A stretch of DNA of 64,000 nucleotides from NCBI GenBank assembly GCA_015689705.1, contig WVSN01000004.1, positions 1 through 64,000 of the forward strand, in the 5' to 3' direction. This document shows positions 34,615-42,489 of the stretch, in pieces; position 1 is the first letter of the stretch, and every line of letters starts with the position of its first letter. A model generated the notes under the pieces. That model had not been told where the DNA came from, searched no databases, and saw only the letters and a list, made by a program, of their open reading frames with translations. Both the position numbers and the translations under genes were made by a program. Source of the stretch: Rhodobacterales bacterium HKCCE3408. Lineage in GTDB: Bacteria > Pseudomonadota > Alphaproteobacteria > Rhodobacterales > Rhodobacteraceae.

Positions 34615-35481
34615 ATGATACAGACATCCGTTATCCGACCCGCCGCGCTGGATCGCTGCGCCGACTGCCCGGGCAAATGCTTCGGCCCCTGCGCAGTGAT
34701 GACCGCGGAGATCGGCCAGAAGGTCGCCCAACGCTCTGCCGCGGCGCGCTACACCCGCGGGGCCGAGCTTCTCGCACAGGGCGAGCCGGTGACGCGGATC
34801 GGCATCGTCACCTCCGGCCTCATCAAGATCGCGATGGTCGACGAGCACGGAAACGACCGCGTGCTCCAGCTTCTTCACGCGGGCGAAATCGTCGGCACGC
34901 CGGCCGGGGGCGACAGCGACTTTTCCTACCAGGCGGCCACCGACGCCGAGATCTGCTGGATCGCCCTGCCCGCGCTCGACACCATCCTGCAGGAGGAACC
35001 GGCGGCCTATCGCGGGTTCCTCGACACGGTCCTCGGCCAGCTGCGCGAACAGCACCTGTCGACGGTCGCGATGCGCGGCCGGAACACGCTGGAACGGGTG
35101 GCCTACTGGCTGGTGCTCCAGATGCCGCGCAACCGGCCCGAGGGCGCGGCGCATGTCCGTATCCTGCTCAGCCGGCGCGACCTCGCCTCTCTCCTCGACA
35201 TGACGGTCGAGACGCTCTGCCGCGTGCTGCACCAGCTCGACGAGACGGGTGCGCTGACCATCCTGTCGCCTGAGGAGGTGCTGGTCACCGACCTGCCGCA
35301 CCTTCGCGCCCTTGCCCGCGATCATGACGAGGCGATCCGCGCGGCCCTGTCCCGCGACGGGTGGGAATGGGGCGCGCGCATCCGCGACGTCGCCGCTCCG
35401 GTCAGATTGCGCGCGGGCGGCAGCGCATCGCCCCGGCTCGCCGGTCACGGCATCGAAAGCGGACGACGCCGGGCGGGGTGA
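34615..35481 (+). CDS. Crp/Fnr family transcriptional regulator with FNR-like cysteines
   Basis: 288 residues. The N terminus has four closely spaced Cys (C15, C18, C22, C26; RCADCPGKCFGPC), and C114 (AEICWIAL) aligns with FNR C122, so an oxygen-sensitive Fe-S cluster is plausible. A cyclic-nucleotide-type beta barrel (about 45-125), dimer helix and Crp-type helix-turn-helix follow. The recognition helix reads TVETLCRVL; FNR has TVETISRLL, so the DNA-contacting Glu and Arg are kept but Ser is replaced by Cys. The ATG at 34615 has a G-rich site upstream. Likely candidate to read the FNR-type boxes at 27919-30372. Confidence 0.88.
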   Translation: MIQTSVIRPAALDRCADCPGKCFGPCAVMTAEIGQKVAQRSAAARYTRGAELLAQGEPVTRIGIVTSGLIKIAMVDEHGNDRVLQLLHAGEIVGTPAGGDSDFSYQAATDAEICWIALPALDTILQEEPAAYRGFLDTVLGQLREQHLSTVAMRGRNTLERVAYWLVLQMPRNRPEGAAHVRILLSRRDLASLLDMTVETLCRVLHQLDETGALTILSPEEVLVTDLPHLRALARDHDEAIRAALSRDGWEWGARIRDVAAPVRLRAGGSASPRLAGHGIESGRRRAG

Positions 35482-35805
35482 CCGGGAATGCGGGTCAGCG
35501 TGGATGGGGCCTGTCACCGGGATCGGTCGGCACGATGCGGACGACCAAGGGCCGCCGGGATCGACTGGCACAACCCGGGTCTCCCCTGCTGCGCTCGTCA
35601 GATACCCGACAGCCCCGATCGTTAGGCGTCATCACATTCCCGGCGTCTCGTTTCGCGGTCTGCATCGTCCGATGGGTTCCGACAATCCGTCTTCCGGGTC
35701 CGCTCTTCCTATCGATGGACTCACTTTGCCCGAGTCGCGCCGCCGTGGCATTGACCGCCGACATTGCGGCCCGGTTCCGCTTTCGGCCGGCCCGAGTCGC
35801 CTGAC
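35482..35805. other. intergenic, no gene seen
   Basis: 324 bases between the Crp/Fnr gene and the convergent pxpC. Open frames here have no ribosome site or recognisable protein. A degenerate FNR-type half-site (TTGAC-N4-GACAT) occurs near 35752. Confidence 0.4.
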
Positions 35806-36822
35806 TCAGGTCTCGGGGTCCGAGCCGTCGGAGACGCCGCTGATCAGGTCGTAGGACAGAAGATCCCGCATCTCGGCCGGGTCGCGCACCAGCCGCGTCC
35901 GGCGCGCGGCAAGCGAGGCGCGCGCCTCGGCCGCGGACCGCTCGGCCGTCAGCGCCTCCTCCCGGTCGATGAACCTCAGCCGCAGCTTTCCGCCCGGCGG
36001 GGTCTGCGCGGCGCGCGGCATGTCGGCGGGCAGAACGGTGCCGATCCGCGGATAGCCGCCGGTCGTCTGGCATTCGGCCAGCAGGATCATCGGCGCGCCG
36101 TCGCCTCCGATCTGGACGTCGCCGGGAACCACGATGTCCGACAGGACCGAGAGCCCGGCTTCGCTGGAAAAGCCCGCGCCCTCGTGGGCCAGCCGGACGC
36201 CCATCCGGTTGCCGCGCGCGTCGCGGGTGAAGGTCGTCGCCTCCAGCCGGTCGAGCTCTTCCTGCGCGAACAGCCCCGTTTGCGGCCCGCGCAGCACCCG
36301 CAGCGTCCCGCCCTCAAACCTGTCGTCGGCGGGCAGCGACAGGCCGGTCTCGCCGCCCGCGTCCGGGCCGAGCGGAAGCGCATCGCCCGCCTTGAGCGCC
36401 GCGCCGATCCCGGCTGCAAGATGCGTGCCGCGCGCGCCGAGCACCGGGTCGGCCGCTATGCCGCCGGCCAGGTGAAGATAGCCATAGACGCCCTGTTTTG
36501 CCGCGCCGATGGTCAGCTCCGCCCCGTCCGGCAGGGCGTGGCAGGCGTTCCACGCGACCGGGCGGCCGTCGATCGCGGCGTGCATCGGCGCGCCGGTCAG
36601 CGCGATCCGGACGGCCCCGGTCGCCACGAACGTGCCGCCGGTCCCCGCCATCTCCAGCGCGGCGAGATCGGCGGACTGGCCCAGAAGCGCCGCCCCCTCG
36701 TAAAGCGCCAGCCGGTCGGCCGCGCCGCCCCGCGACAGGCCGAAGGCGAGCGTGCCGGTCCGGCCCTGGTCCTGCACGGTGAGGCCCGGCCCGGCCCGGC
36801 GGATCATCAGCGTCAGGCTCAT
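35806..36822 (-). CDS. pxpC: 5-oxoprolinase subunit C / biotin-dependent carboxyltransferase family
   Basis: 338 residues of the KipA/allophanate hydrolase subunit 2 type. Features: GPGLTVQDQGRTGTLAFGLSRGGAADR at the N terminus, a central VLRGPQTGLF, and LAECQTTGGYPRIGTVLPAD. With PxpB and PxpA it hydrolyses 5-oxoproline to glutamate with ATP. No pxpA was seen in the window, so the complex would need one encoded elsewhere. ATG overlaps pxpB by 4 bases. Confidence 0.87.
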   Translation of the reverse strand: MSLTLMIRRAGPGLTVQDQGRTGTLAFGLSRGGAADRLALYEGAALLGQSADLAALEMAGTGGTFVATGAVRIALTGAPMHAAIDGRPVAWNACHALPDGAELTIGAAKQGVYGYLHLAGGIAADPVLGARGTHLAAGIGAALKAGDALPLGPDAGGETGLSLPADDRFEGGTLRVLRGPQTGLFAQEELDRLEATTFTRDARGNRMGVRLAHEGAGFSSEAGLSVLSDIVVPGDVQIGGDGAPMILLAECQTTGGYPRIGTVLPADMPRAAQTPPGGKLRLRFIDREEALTAERSAAEARASLAARRTRLVRDPAEMRDLLSYDLISGVSDGSDPET

Positions 36823-37559
36823 CCGATCGGCTCCGGGGTCGCGCCGCCGTCCGGACCTTCGGCGGTGAGCTTGTCATAGGCCTCGCGCGGGACCGGCTCG
36901 AACTGCACCTCGTCTCCGGGCCGCAGCAGGAACGGCGTCTCGGCATCGGGCCGGAACAGGCGCAGCGCGGTCTGCGCGACATGGCGCCAGCCGGTCGGCG
37001 TGGAGACCGAGAACAGCGTCATCTGCCGGATCGCGACGCAGAGCGCGCCGACCGGCACGCGCGGCGTCAGGTCTGTCTGGCGGGGGATGTCCCACGCCTC
37101 CGGCAGCTCGCCCAGATAGGGCTGGCCGGGGGCGAAGCCGATGGTCTGGACGCGAAGCCGCGTGCCGGCGATCTGATTGATCGCGGCGTCGGGCGACAGG
37201 CCCGCTCGCGCCGCCGCCTCGTCGAGCTGCGGGGCGAGATCGGTGCCGAACACCGCCGGCACGCGCCAGAGCCGCCGGCCCTCGGGCAGATCGGCGGTGG
37301 TCCAGTCGCGGCTGTCCAGCAACTCGGTCAGTTTACCGCGCAGCGCCGCGGCATCGGTCCCGAGCGCGTCGAAGCGCAGGAAGGTCGAAACCAGCGCGGT
37401 CGACGTCTCCTCGACCCCCGGCCAGCACTCCCGCTCGATGGCGTGGCGCAGCGCCAGCGCGGCGCGGTTCGCCGGTTCGCTCAGCCGCTCGGCGAAACGG
37501 ACGAGAAGCCCGTCGACCCCGAGCCAGTCGATCCTCGGATATGTTGCACCCGTTTCCAT
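36819..37559 (-). CDS. pxpB: 5-oxoprolinase subunit B family protein
   Basis: 246 residues of the KipI/allophanate hydrolase subunit 1 type. Family segments: FGTDLAPQLDEAA, TIGFAPGQPYLGELPE and the C-terminal STPTGWRHVAQTALRLF. Partner of the coupled pxpC downstream. Subunit role in 5-oxoproline hydrolysis is by family; related proteins act in urea-carboxylate metabolism. Confidence 0.88.
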   Translation of the reverse strand: METGATYPRIDWLGVDGLLVRFAERLSEPANRAALALRHAIERECWPGVEETSTALVSTFLRFDALGTDAAALRGKLTELLDSRDWTTADLPEGRRLWRVPAVFGTDLAPQLDEAAARAGLSPDAAINQIAGTRLRVQTIGFAPGQPYLGELPEAWDIPRQTDLTPRVPVGALCVAIRQMTLFSVSTPTGWRHVAQTALRLFRPDAETPFLLRPGDEVQFEPVPREAYDKLTAEGPDGGATPEPIG

Positions 37560-37604
37560 CGCCTCCGTGCTAGCGCAGCAGCGGGCGCAGGAACAGGCCG
37601 ACGC

Positions 37605-38372
37605 TCAGCCGTCGCGCGCCGTGTGGGCGCAGTCGATCCACCAGTCGAGATCCAGAAGTTCCCCGACAAGACCCATCGACGCGGCGAGCGACTTCGGATC
37701 GGCCGCGGCCATGTCGTCAAGCGTCAGGACCCCGGCCCGCTGGAGCATCCAGACCAGACCCGGCCCGATCCCGGGAAGCGTCATCAGTTCCGCCGCTCCG
37801 GCCTCGTCGATCATCCCGGGCCCGCCGGCCGCCGGAGCCGCCCCGGGCTGCGAGTCGTCCTCCGGTTCTGGCGCGACCTCGGACAGGGCTCCGGCGTCGT
37901 CGGACGTTGGCTCGGCCGTGCGGTCATAGTCTGCGGTCGCCAAGGTGTCAGTGTCCGTCTCCGACGCCTCTATGGCCTCCGGTCCGACACCCTTCCCGGC
38001 CTCCGCGTCCGGCTCCGGCGCAACGCCGTCCGCCGGCCCGGTCTCATCAGCCGCACCATGTGCCTCCGGACCCTCCGCTTCGGCCGCTGCCTCCGGGCCG
38101 TCCGCTTCCGCCTCAACCGGCGGATCATGCGCCTCGTCTGTCACCGCCGGTTCCGGCGCGATGGCGACCATGTCCCCGTCGTCGCCGGCAATTTCAGGCC
38201 CGGGCGGGACAGCCGGCGCTCCGGTTGCCACCTCGTCGGCAATGCCGGCATTCCGGGACAGCCGCGCCGCGCGGCGTTTGCGCATCCGCTCTTCGCGCAG
38301 GGTCAGAAGGTGGGATTGCGCCGACTGGCGGACAGCCTGGGCGCGGCCGCGCCGGATGCTCGTCTCGTTCAT
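37605..38372 (-). CDS. helix-hairpin-helix domain protein with acidic repeat linker
   Basis: 255 residues. Basic N terminus (SIRRGRAQAVRQSAQ, RMRKRRAARLSRN), then about 130 residues of Glu/Ala/Pro-rich low complexity. The C-terminal helix-hairpin-helix module (LMTLPGIGPGLVWMLQRAGV, about residues 195-250) is of the kind that contacts DNA backbones or other proteins. Function unknown. Its ATG overlaps the preceding gene by 4 bases (ATGA). Confidence 0.75.
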   Translation of the reverse strand: MNETSIRRGRAQAVRQSAQSHLLTLREERMRKRRAARLSRNAGIADEVATGAPAVPPGPEIAGDDGDMVAIAPEPAVTDEAHDPPVEAEADGPEAAAEAEGPEAHGAADETGPADGVAPEPDAEAGKGVGPEAIEASETDTDTLATADYDRTAEPTSDDAGALSEVAPEPEDDSQPGAAPAAGGPGMIDEAGAAELMTLPGIGPGLVWMLQRAGVLTLDDMAAADPKSLAASMGLVGELLDLDWWIDCAHTARDG

Positions 38373-38833
38373 GGAATGCCCTTTCCGAACGTGTCTGCGT
38401 CGGCGATCGCGCACCAGCGGTCGAGCGCCCGGCCCGCAAGCTGCCGGAACCGCAGCACCTCGGCCGCGATCCGCCCTTTTTCGGACAGGTTGGTCGACAG
38501 CTCTTCGAGCGTGGCGGAGTGCCGGTCCGGCCCCGGGGAGATGTCGTCGAGGACATCGGTGCAATACGCCTCGACCGCGTTGATCGCATCCTCGAGACTG
38601 GCGGCGGGAACCACGTGGCCGGCCCAGGCCCCGTCCTGGAGCCGGCAGAGCGCGACCATGAACCCGCCCTTGCGCCGGGCATAGAGGCCGAGGAACTGGC
38701 GCGGTCCCGGGCCCGCCGCCTCGATCCAGTCGAGCCGGCGCCCGCTGAACCGGAGCGGCGGCGCACCGATGCGGCTGCATTGCTGCATCCGCCAGCCATC
38801 CCCGGCCGCCCTTGCCGCCCCATGAGCCGTCAT
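38369..38833 (-). CDS. hypothetical protein
   Basis: 154 residues, soluble, no signal or membrane segment. A beta-rich first half (PPLRFSGRRLDWIEAAGPG ... QFLGLYARRKGGFMVALCRL) is followed by helical segments. An internal start at about 38788 (MQQCSRIG) is also possible. Coupled to the helix-hairpin-helix gene. Family not recognised. Confidence 0.6.
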   Translation of the reverse strand: MTAHGAARAAGDGWRMQQCSRIGAPPLRFSGRRLDWIEAAGPGPRQFLGLYARRKGGFMVALCRLQDGAWAGHVVPAASLEDAINAVEAYCTDVLDDISPGPDRHSATLEELSTNLSEKGRIAAEVLRFRQLAGRALDRWCAIADADTFGKGIP

Positions 38834-38910
38834 GCCCGCGCGCCTTTCCCGCGATTGCCGTCAGGCACCGGGTCTAGACCAACAGGCTTACCAAGCCGTG
38901 AACGCGGCCG

Positions 38911-39063
38911 CTAATGGCGGAGCGGTTGCACGAGAAACTTCGCCTCGGGCAGGAATTCGGTGAGAAACCCGATCATGTCCCCCGCCTCGCGGGCGGAGCG
39001 GAAGGTGTAGACGAGGATATCCTCGGCACCCTCGCTGACCCGAAGTTCGACCGCATTGGTCAC
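38911..39063 (-). CDS. small hypothetical protein
   Basis: 50 residues from a GTG at 39063 preceded by GAGGGAG. Compact mixed fold: AVELRVSEGAEDILVYTFRSAREAGDMIGFLTEFLP. In-frame ATGs upstream (39084, 39150) would lengthen it, but the last would cover the promoter region of the divergent pyp-side gene. No family recognised. Confidence 0.55.
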   Translation of the reverse strand: MTNAVELRVSEGAEDILVYTFRSAREAGDMIGFLTEFLPEAKFLVQPLRH

Positions 39064-39102
39064 GGCGCACTCCCTCACTCGCATTAACCGATCACTTACC
39101 GT

Positions 39103-39119
39103 GGGCGAAAATATCGCCC
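39103..39119. promoter_or_regulatory. inverted repeat in divergent control region
   Basis: GGGCGA and TCGCCC separated by an AAATA centre, located between the 50-residue gene (minus) and the operon that starts at 39228 (plus). AT-rich sequence around it suggests a promoter or operator; regulator unknown. Confidence 0.35.
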
Positions 39120-39227
39120 CTCCCGGCGGTGCCGGCAACCATTTGTTCATCTCCTTGAACGACGTCCAACCGGCGCAGAGCGATCTGACACGAGCATGTA
39201 GATGCCGCCGAAAGGAGCAATCTTCGG

Positions 39228-39659
39228 ATGAAGCAAGTAGGGCAACTGATTGAAGCAGACGGGCGGTACGAATTTCGTATCGACGAGAAAGGTCTGATCA
39301 TCCGTGGCGACCATCCCGAATGGGTGATGAAGGCCGCGGGCGAGGTCCTGGAGACGACCGAGAAGCTGGAGGCCGAGAGCCGCATCGACGAGCTGGAATC
39401 GCTGGTCGAGTTCGAGGCCGCGACCTCGATCGAGGTCGATTCCGCCAGATACGCGATGAAGGAGCGGTTCGAGACCATCCCCCAGTGCATCGTGACCATG
39501 GGCAAGATGGATTACCGGTGGGCGGCGAAGGAGGGGCGCGACAAGCTCCACCACGAATTCGACGGCCATGCCGTGAAACGCATCAACGACATGTCGCTCA
39601 CCTTCAACGACAGTTTCCTCGCCAACGAGACCGGCGTCGACACCTCGTCGACCGACTGA
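39228..39659 (+). CDS. hypothetical protein preceding pyp
   Basis: 143 residues, acidic and soluble. A short N-terminal domain (KQVGQLIEADGRYEFRIDEKGLIIRGDHPEWV) leads to a likely coiled-coil helix (residues 38-66, AAGEVLETTEKLEAESRIDE). The second half has IPQCIVTMGKMDYRWAAKEG. AAAGGAG precedes the ATG. It lies 33 bases before pyp and is presumably its operon leader gene. No family recognised; a light-signalling partner is only a guess from position. Confidence 0.78.
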   Translation: MKQVGQLIEADGRYEFRIDEKGLIIRGDHPEWVMKAAGEVLETTEKLEAESRIDELESLVEFEAATSIEVDSARYAMKERFETIPQCIVTMGKMDYRWAAKEGRDKLHHEFDGHAVKRINDMSLTFNDSFLANETGVDTSSTD

Positions 39660-39692
39660 CCCCCCTTTCAGAGAGAGCAAGGATCACACACG

Positions 39693-40067
39693 ATGGAAAT
39701 CATCCCCTTCGGCAGCCAGGACATCGACAACATCCTGTCGCGCGAGCCGCAGCGCGCCGAGTACCTTCCGTTCGGCGCCGTGATGCTGGACCGCAACGGC
39801 AAGATCGTGAAGTACAACAAGGCCGAAAGCGTCATCGCCAACCGCAACCCGGCCGAGGTCGTCGGCAAAAACTTCTTCGACGAGATCGCGCCCTGCGCCA
39901 AGGGCAAGCGCTTTCACGGCGAGTTCCTGAAGTTCCACCAGACCGGCCAGATCAACGTCATGTTCGACTACAAGTTCGCCTACAAGGGCGCGAATGTCGG
40001 CGTGAAGATCCACCTGAAGTCGCAGCCGGACGGCCAGCATTGCTGGCTTTTCGTGAAGCGCGCCTGA
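39693..40067 (+). CDS. pyp: photoactive yellow protein
   Basis: Blue-light photoreceptor of the PAS fold, 124 residues. It carries p-coumaric acid thioester-linked to a Cys, here C68 in IAPCAKGKRFHGEF. The chromophore hydrogen-bond pair is present as Y41 and E45 (KYNKAES), equivalent to Y42/E46 of the Halorhodospira protein; T50 of that protein is Ala here, and R52 is retained as R51. C-terminal WLFVKRA is typical. Sequence and setting beside gas vesicle genes match the Rhodobacter PYP group. It acts in the cytoplasm; its output partner is unknown. GAGAGCAAGGA ribosome site upstream. Confidence 0.96.
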   Translation: MEIIPFGSQDIDNILSREPQRAEYLPFGAVMLDRNGKIVKYNKAESVIANRNPAEVVGKNFFDEIAPCAKGKRFHGEFLKFHQTGQINVMFDYKFAYKGANVGVKIHLKSQPDGQHCWLFVKRA

Positions 40068-40080
40068 CGGCCGGCGGCCC

Positions 40081-40674
40081 ATGCTGGACACCTTCGCACC
40101 CCGCTGCGAAGCCACCGTCAGCCCGGAGCTCATCCGGCTGATGCGCGGCTTCGCGGCGGCCCCGGCTCCGGCCGCGGCCGAGGCTCCGGGCCTGCCGGAC
40201 CCGGCTGCCGCCACGCCGCCGCGATCCGGACCGGAGGCGCCCGGCGACCCGGACCCGACCACGGCCCCGCGCTGGCCGCAGATCGCGCTCCGCGTCGATG
40301 GCGCGCGTCCGTTTCGCTTCCGCGGCCTGCCGCTCTGCGAGACGGAAGCGGACCAGCCCGTCGCCGGTGCCCCGGATGGCCAGGCGCGGATGGTGCACAG
40401 GGCCCGGCTGTTCCTGTCCGAGGACGGGGATGTCATCGCGCAGGCAATCTGCCGGCCCGAAGGCCCACTTCCGGCCCATCCCGTCCACCGCGCGGGACCG
40501 GTGTTCAGCCGCGACGATCTCGACCTTCTCCTCGCCGAGGCGGGGCCGCGCGCCTGCCTCGATCTCTCCGCCGGCATCGCCGCGCCACCCCTGTTCGACC
40601 TGCCCGACGGCCCCACCGCGCTTCCGGGCCTGACCCTGCCTGACCGCCTTTCCCAGAAAGAGGAAATCCGATGA
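40081..40674 (+). CDS. hypothetical protein in pyp operon
   Basis: 197 residues. N-terminal helix (SPELIRLMRGFAAAP), then a Pro/Ala-rich linker (about 25-65), then a beta-rich domain (IALRVDGARPFRFRGLPLCE, MVHRARLFLSEDGDVIAQAIC). It begins 13 bases after pyp and its stop overlaps the next gene by 4 bases. No family recognised. Position suggests a role with PYP. Confidence 0.75.
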   Translation: MLDTFAPRCEATVSPELIRLMRGFAAAPAPAAAEAPGLPDPAAATPPRSGPEAPGDPDPTTAPRWPQIALRVDGARPFRFRGLPLCETEADQPVAGAPDGQARMVHRARLFLSEDGDVIAQAICRPEGPLPAHPVHRAGPVFSRDDLDLLLAEAGPRACLDLSAGIAAPPLFDLPDGPTALPGLTLPDRLSQKEEIR

Positions 40675-41168
40675 TCAACTTCCCCATGCCCGCCGCCGAC
40701 CAGACCAATCCCGCCCCGGCTGCGGAGGCCCAGTCCATGTCGGCGGTCGGCGCCTACCGGTTCCCCCGCCCCGGCCAGCGGCCGCTGGTCTTCACCGGCA
40801 CGCTCCTCGCCATGGCGATGAGCTTCACGCCCGAGGTGCCCTACTGGTACGAGATCAACATCTTCCGCACCGAGACGCAGGAATTCGCCCTCGTGCTGAA
40901 GCTGTTCTTCCAGTCCGAGGCCGAGGACGACTATTCGAAAGCCTGGTCGTTCGAGTCGATCGAGGCGCTGTTCGACGCGCTCGAAACCTATGACGCGGCC
41001 GAGGATATCCGGGTGCCGCTCGGCCCGACCGACGGCGCGCCGCCGGCCGAACTTGCCGCCATGGCCTACGAGATGAAAGCCCGGGTCGCCGCGCAACGCG
41101 CCCACTGGGCCAGCCTGATCGGAGAGCTCTTCGACGAACTCGAAGCCGCCGGTCAGGCGATGGGCTGA
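40671..41168 (+). CDS. hypothetical protein in pyp operon
   Basis: 165 residues. After a Pro/Ala-rich start comes YRFPRPGQRPLVFTGTLLAMAMSFTP, a FYEINIFRTE-like strand region (YWYEINIFRTETQEFALVLKLFF) and two terminal helices. Soluble, acidic. No family recognised. Coupled to the gene before it, and 10 bases before the ligase gene. Confidence 0.75.
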   Translation: MINFPMPAADQTNPAPAAEAQSMSAVGAYRFPRPGQRPLVFTGTLLAMAMSFTPEVPYWYEINIFRTETQEFALVLKLFFQSEAEDDYSKAWSFESIEALFDALETYDAAEDIRVPLGPTDGAPPAELAAMAYEMKARVAAQRAHWASLIGELFDELEAAGQAMG

Positions 41169-41178
41169 GGCCGGGATC

Positions 41179-42414
41179 GTGGTGCAGGCGGCAGAAGCCC
41201 CCGCCCCCGACCCGGGCCTGATCGGGCCGGCGAACCTGCGCCGCCTGCTCGCGGCCCTGATCGAGGCGCATCAGGACCATCTGGTCCGCGCCGGCCGGCT
41301 GTCCGAAGCGCAGCTTCTGTCGGCGCGGCTGGCGACCCGCGGACCCGAGGCAGCCGGGGAAATCGTGATCGGCGAGGCCGATCTCGGCCTCGACAGCCTG
41401 GAACGGCTCAACGTCATCATGGCCGTCGACCGGTATTTCGACCTCCGGGCGACCGGGGTGGAGGATTACCTGGTCGTCCGCCGGCGCCTTGCCGACTGGG
41501 TGGAGCTTGTCCACTGGCACCTCGCGCAGATGGGCAAGACCGCGCGGATCGGCTTTGCGACCTCCGGCAGCACCGGCGCGCCCAAGGCGATCGTCCACGA
41601 CGCCGCGACGCTGGTGTCGGAGATCAACGCCCTGATCGACGGTCCGCTGGCGGCACTGGCGCCCGGCGCACAGGTGCTGGCGCTGGTCCCGCCGCATCAC
41701 ATCTACGGCTTCCTCTGGACCGTGCTCCTGCCCGAACGGCTCGGGGCGGAGGTGATCGACCTGTCGAAATCTACGCCCGCGGCCGCGTTCCGCGCCGCGC
41801 GGCCGGGTGATCTCGTGGTCGCCACGCCATTCGGCTGGTCGCAGATGGCGGAGGCCGGCGGGCATCTCCCCGACGGCGTGACGGGCGTCTCCTCGGGCGG
41901 GCCGACCACGGAAGAAACCTGGGCTGCCGCGCGCAGGATCGGCCTCACCCGGCTGATCGAGGTCTACGGATCGAGCGAGACCGGCGGTATCGGCTGGCGC
42001 GACAGCGCCGACGCGCCCTACCGGCTGATCGGTGACATCCGCGGCGACGGGCCCGCCCTGTCCCGCGCCGGCGGCCCCGCGCTCGACATCCCGGACGTGC
42101 TCGACTGGGACGACCGGGGCCGGTTCCGGGTGCTCGGGCGCAGGGACACCGTCGTCCAGGTCGCGGGGACGAACGTCAATCTCGGCGCGCTCCGCCGCCG
42201 GATGATCGCCGAAACCGGGGCCGAGGATGTGGCGCTGAGGCTGTCGGGCGACCGGCTCAAGGCGTTCTTCGCCGCGACCGAGGCGGCGCAGCCGGCCGTG
42301 CGTGGCGCGGTCGGGGCGCTGCTGCCGCGCCTCGCCACGCCCGAACGCCCCGCGGCGATCACCTACGGCCCCGCCCTGCCCCGCAGCGCGACCGGCAAGC
42401 TCACCGACTGGTAA
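41179..42414 (+). CDS. AMP-forming aryl-CoA ligase-like enzyme, probable p-coumarate ligase for PYP
   Basis: 411 residues, GTG start. The adenylation core has FATSGSTGAPKAIVHD (about 126-141) and VYGSSETGGIGWR (about 262-274), and ends with PRSATGKLTDW with the catalytic Lys. It is much shorter than plant 4CL enzymes (about 540), as are the ligases linked to Rhodobacter pyp. Residues 60-110 (EADLGLDSLERLNVIMAVDRYFDL...) look like an acyl-carrier-protein module with Ser73 in a DSL motif. Expected job: activate p-coumarate for attachment to PYP. No tyrosine ammonia lyase gene is nearby. Substrate is inferred from context. Confidence 0.85.
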   Translation: MVQAAEAPAPDPGLIGPANLRRLLAALIEAHQDHLVRAGRLSEAQLLSARLATRGPEAAGEIVIGEADLGLDSLERLNVIMAVDRYFDLRATGVEDYLVVRRRLADWVELVHWHLAQMGKTARIGFATSGSTGAPKAIVHDAATLVSEINALIDGPLAALAPGAQVLALVPPHHIYGFLWTVLLPERLGAEVIDLSKSTPAAAFRAARPGDLVVATPFGWSQMAEAGGHLPDGVTGVSSGGPTTEETWAAARRIGLTRLIEVYGSSETGGIGWRDSADAPYRLIGDIRGDGPALSRAGGPALDIPDVLDWDDRGRFRVLGRRDTVVQVAGTNVNLGALRRRMIAETGAEDVALRLSGDRLKAFFAATEAAQPAVRGAVGALLPRLATPERPAAITYGPALPRSATGKLTDW

Positions 42415-42489
42415 CCGCCCGGCCTTAAGGTTTCGGCAATCAGAATCGATCTAGACCGGCGGACGAGCACCGCCGAAAGGAAGAATTCC

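Noticed and set aside
35749-35766. TTGACCGCCGACATTG as a fifth FNR-type box
   Set aside because: Only one half matches the dyad and no gene start follows within promoter distance.
35361-35804. 147-codon frame overlapping the end of the Crp/Fnr gene
   Set aside because: Starts inside the regulator gene, Arg/Ser/Pro-rich, and no motif seen.
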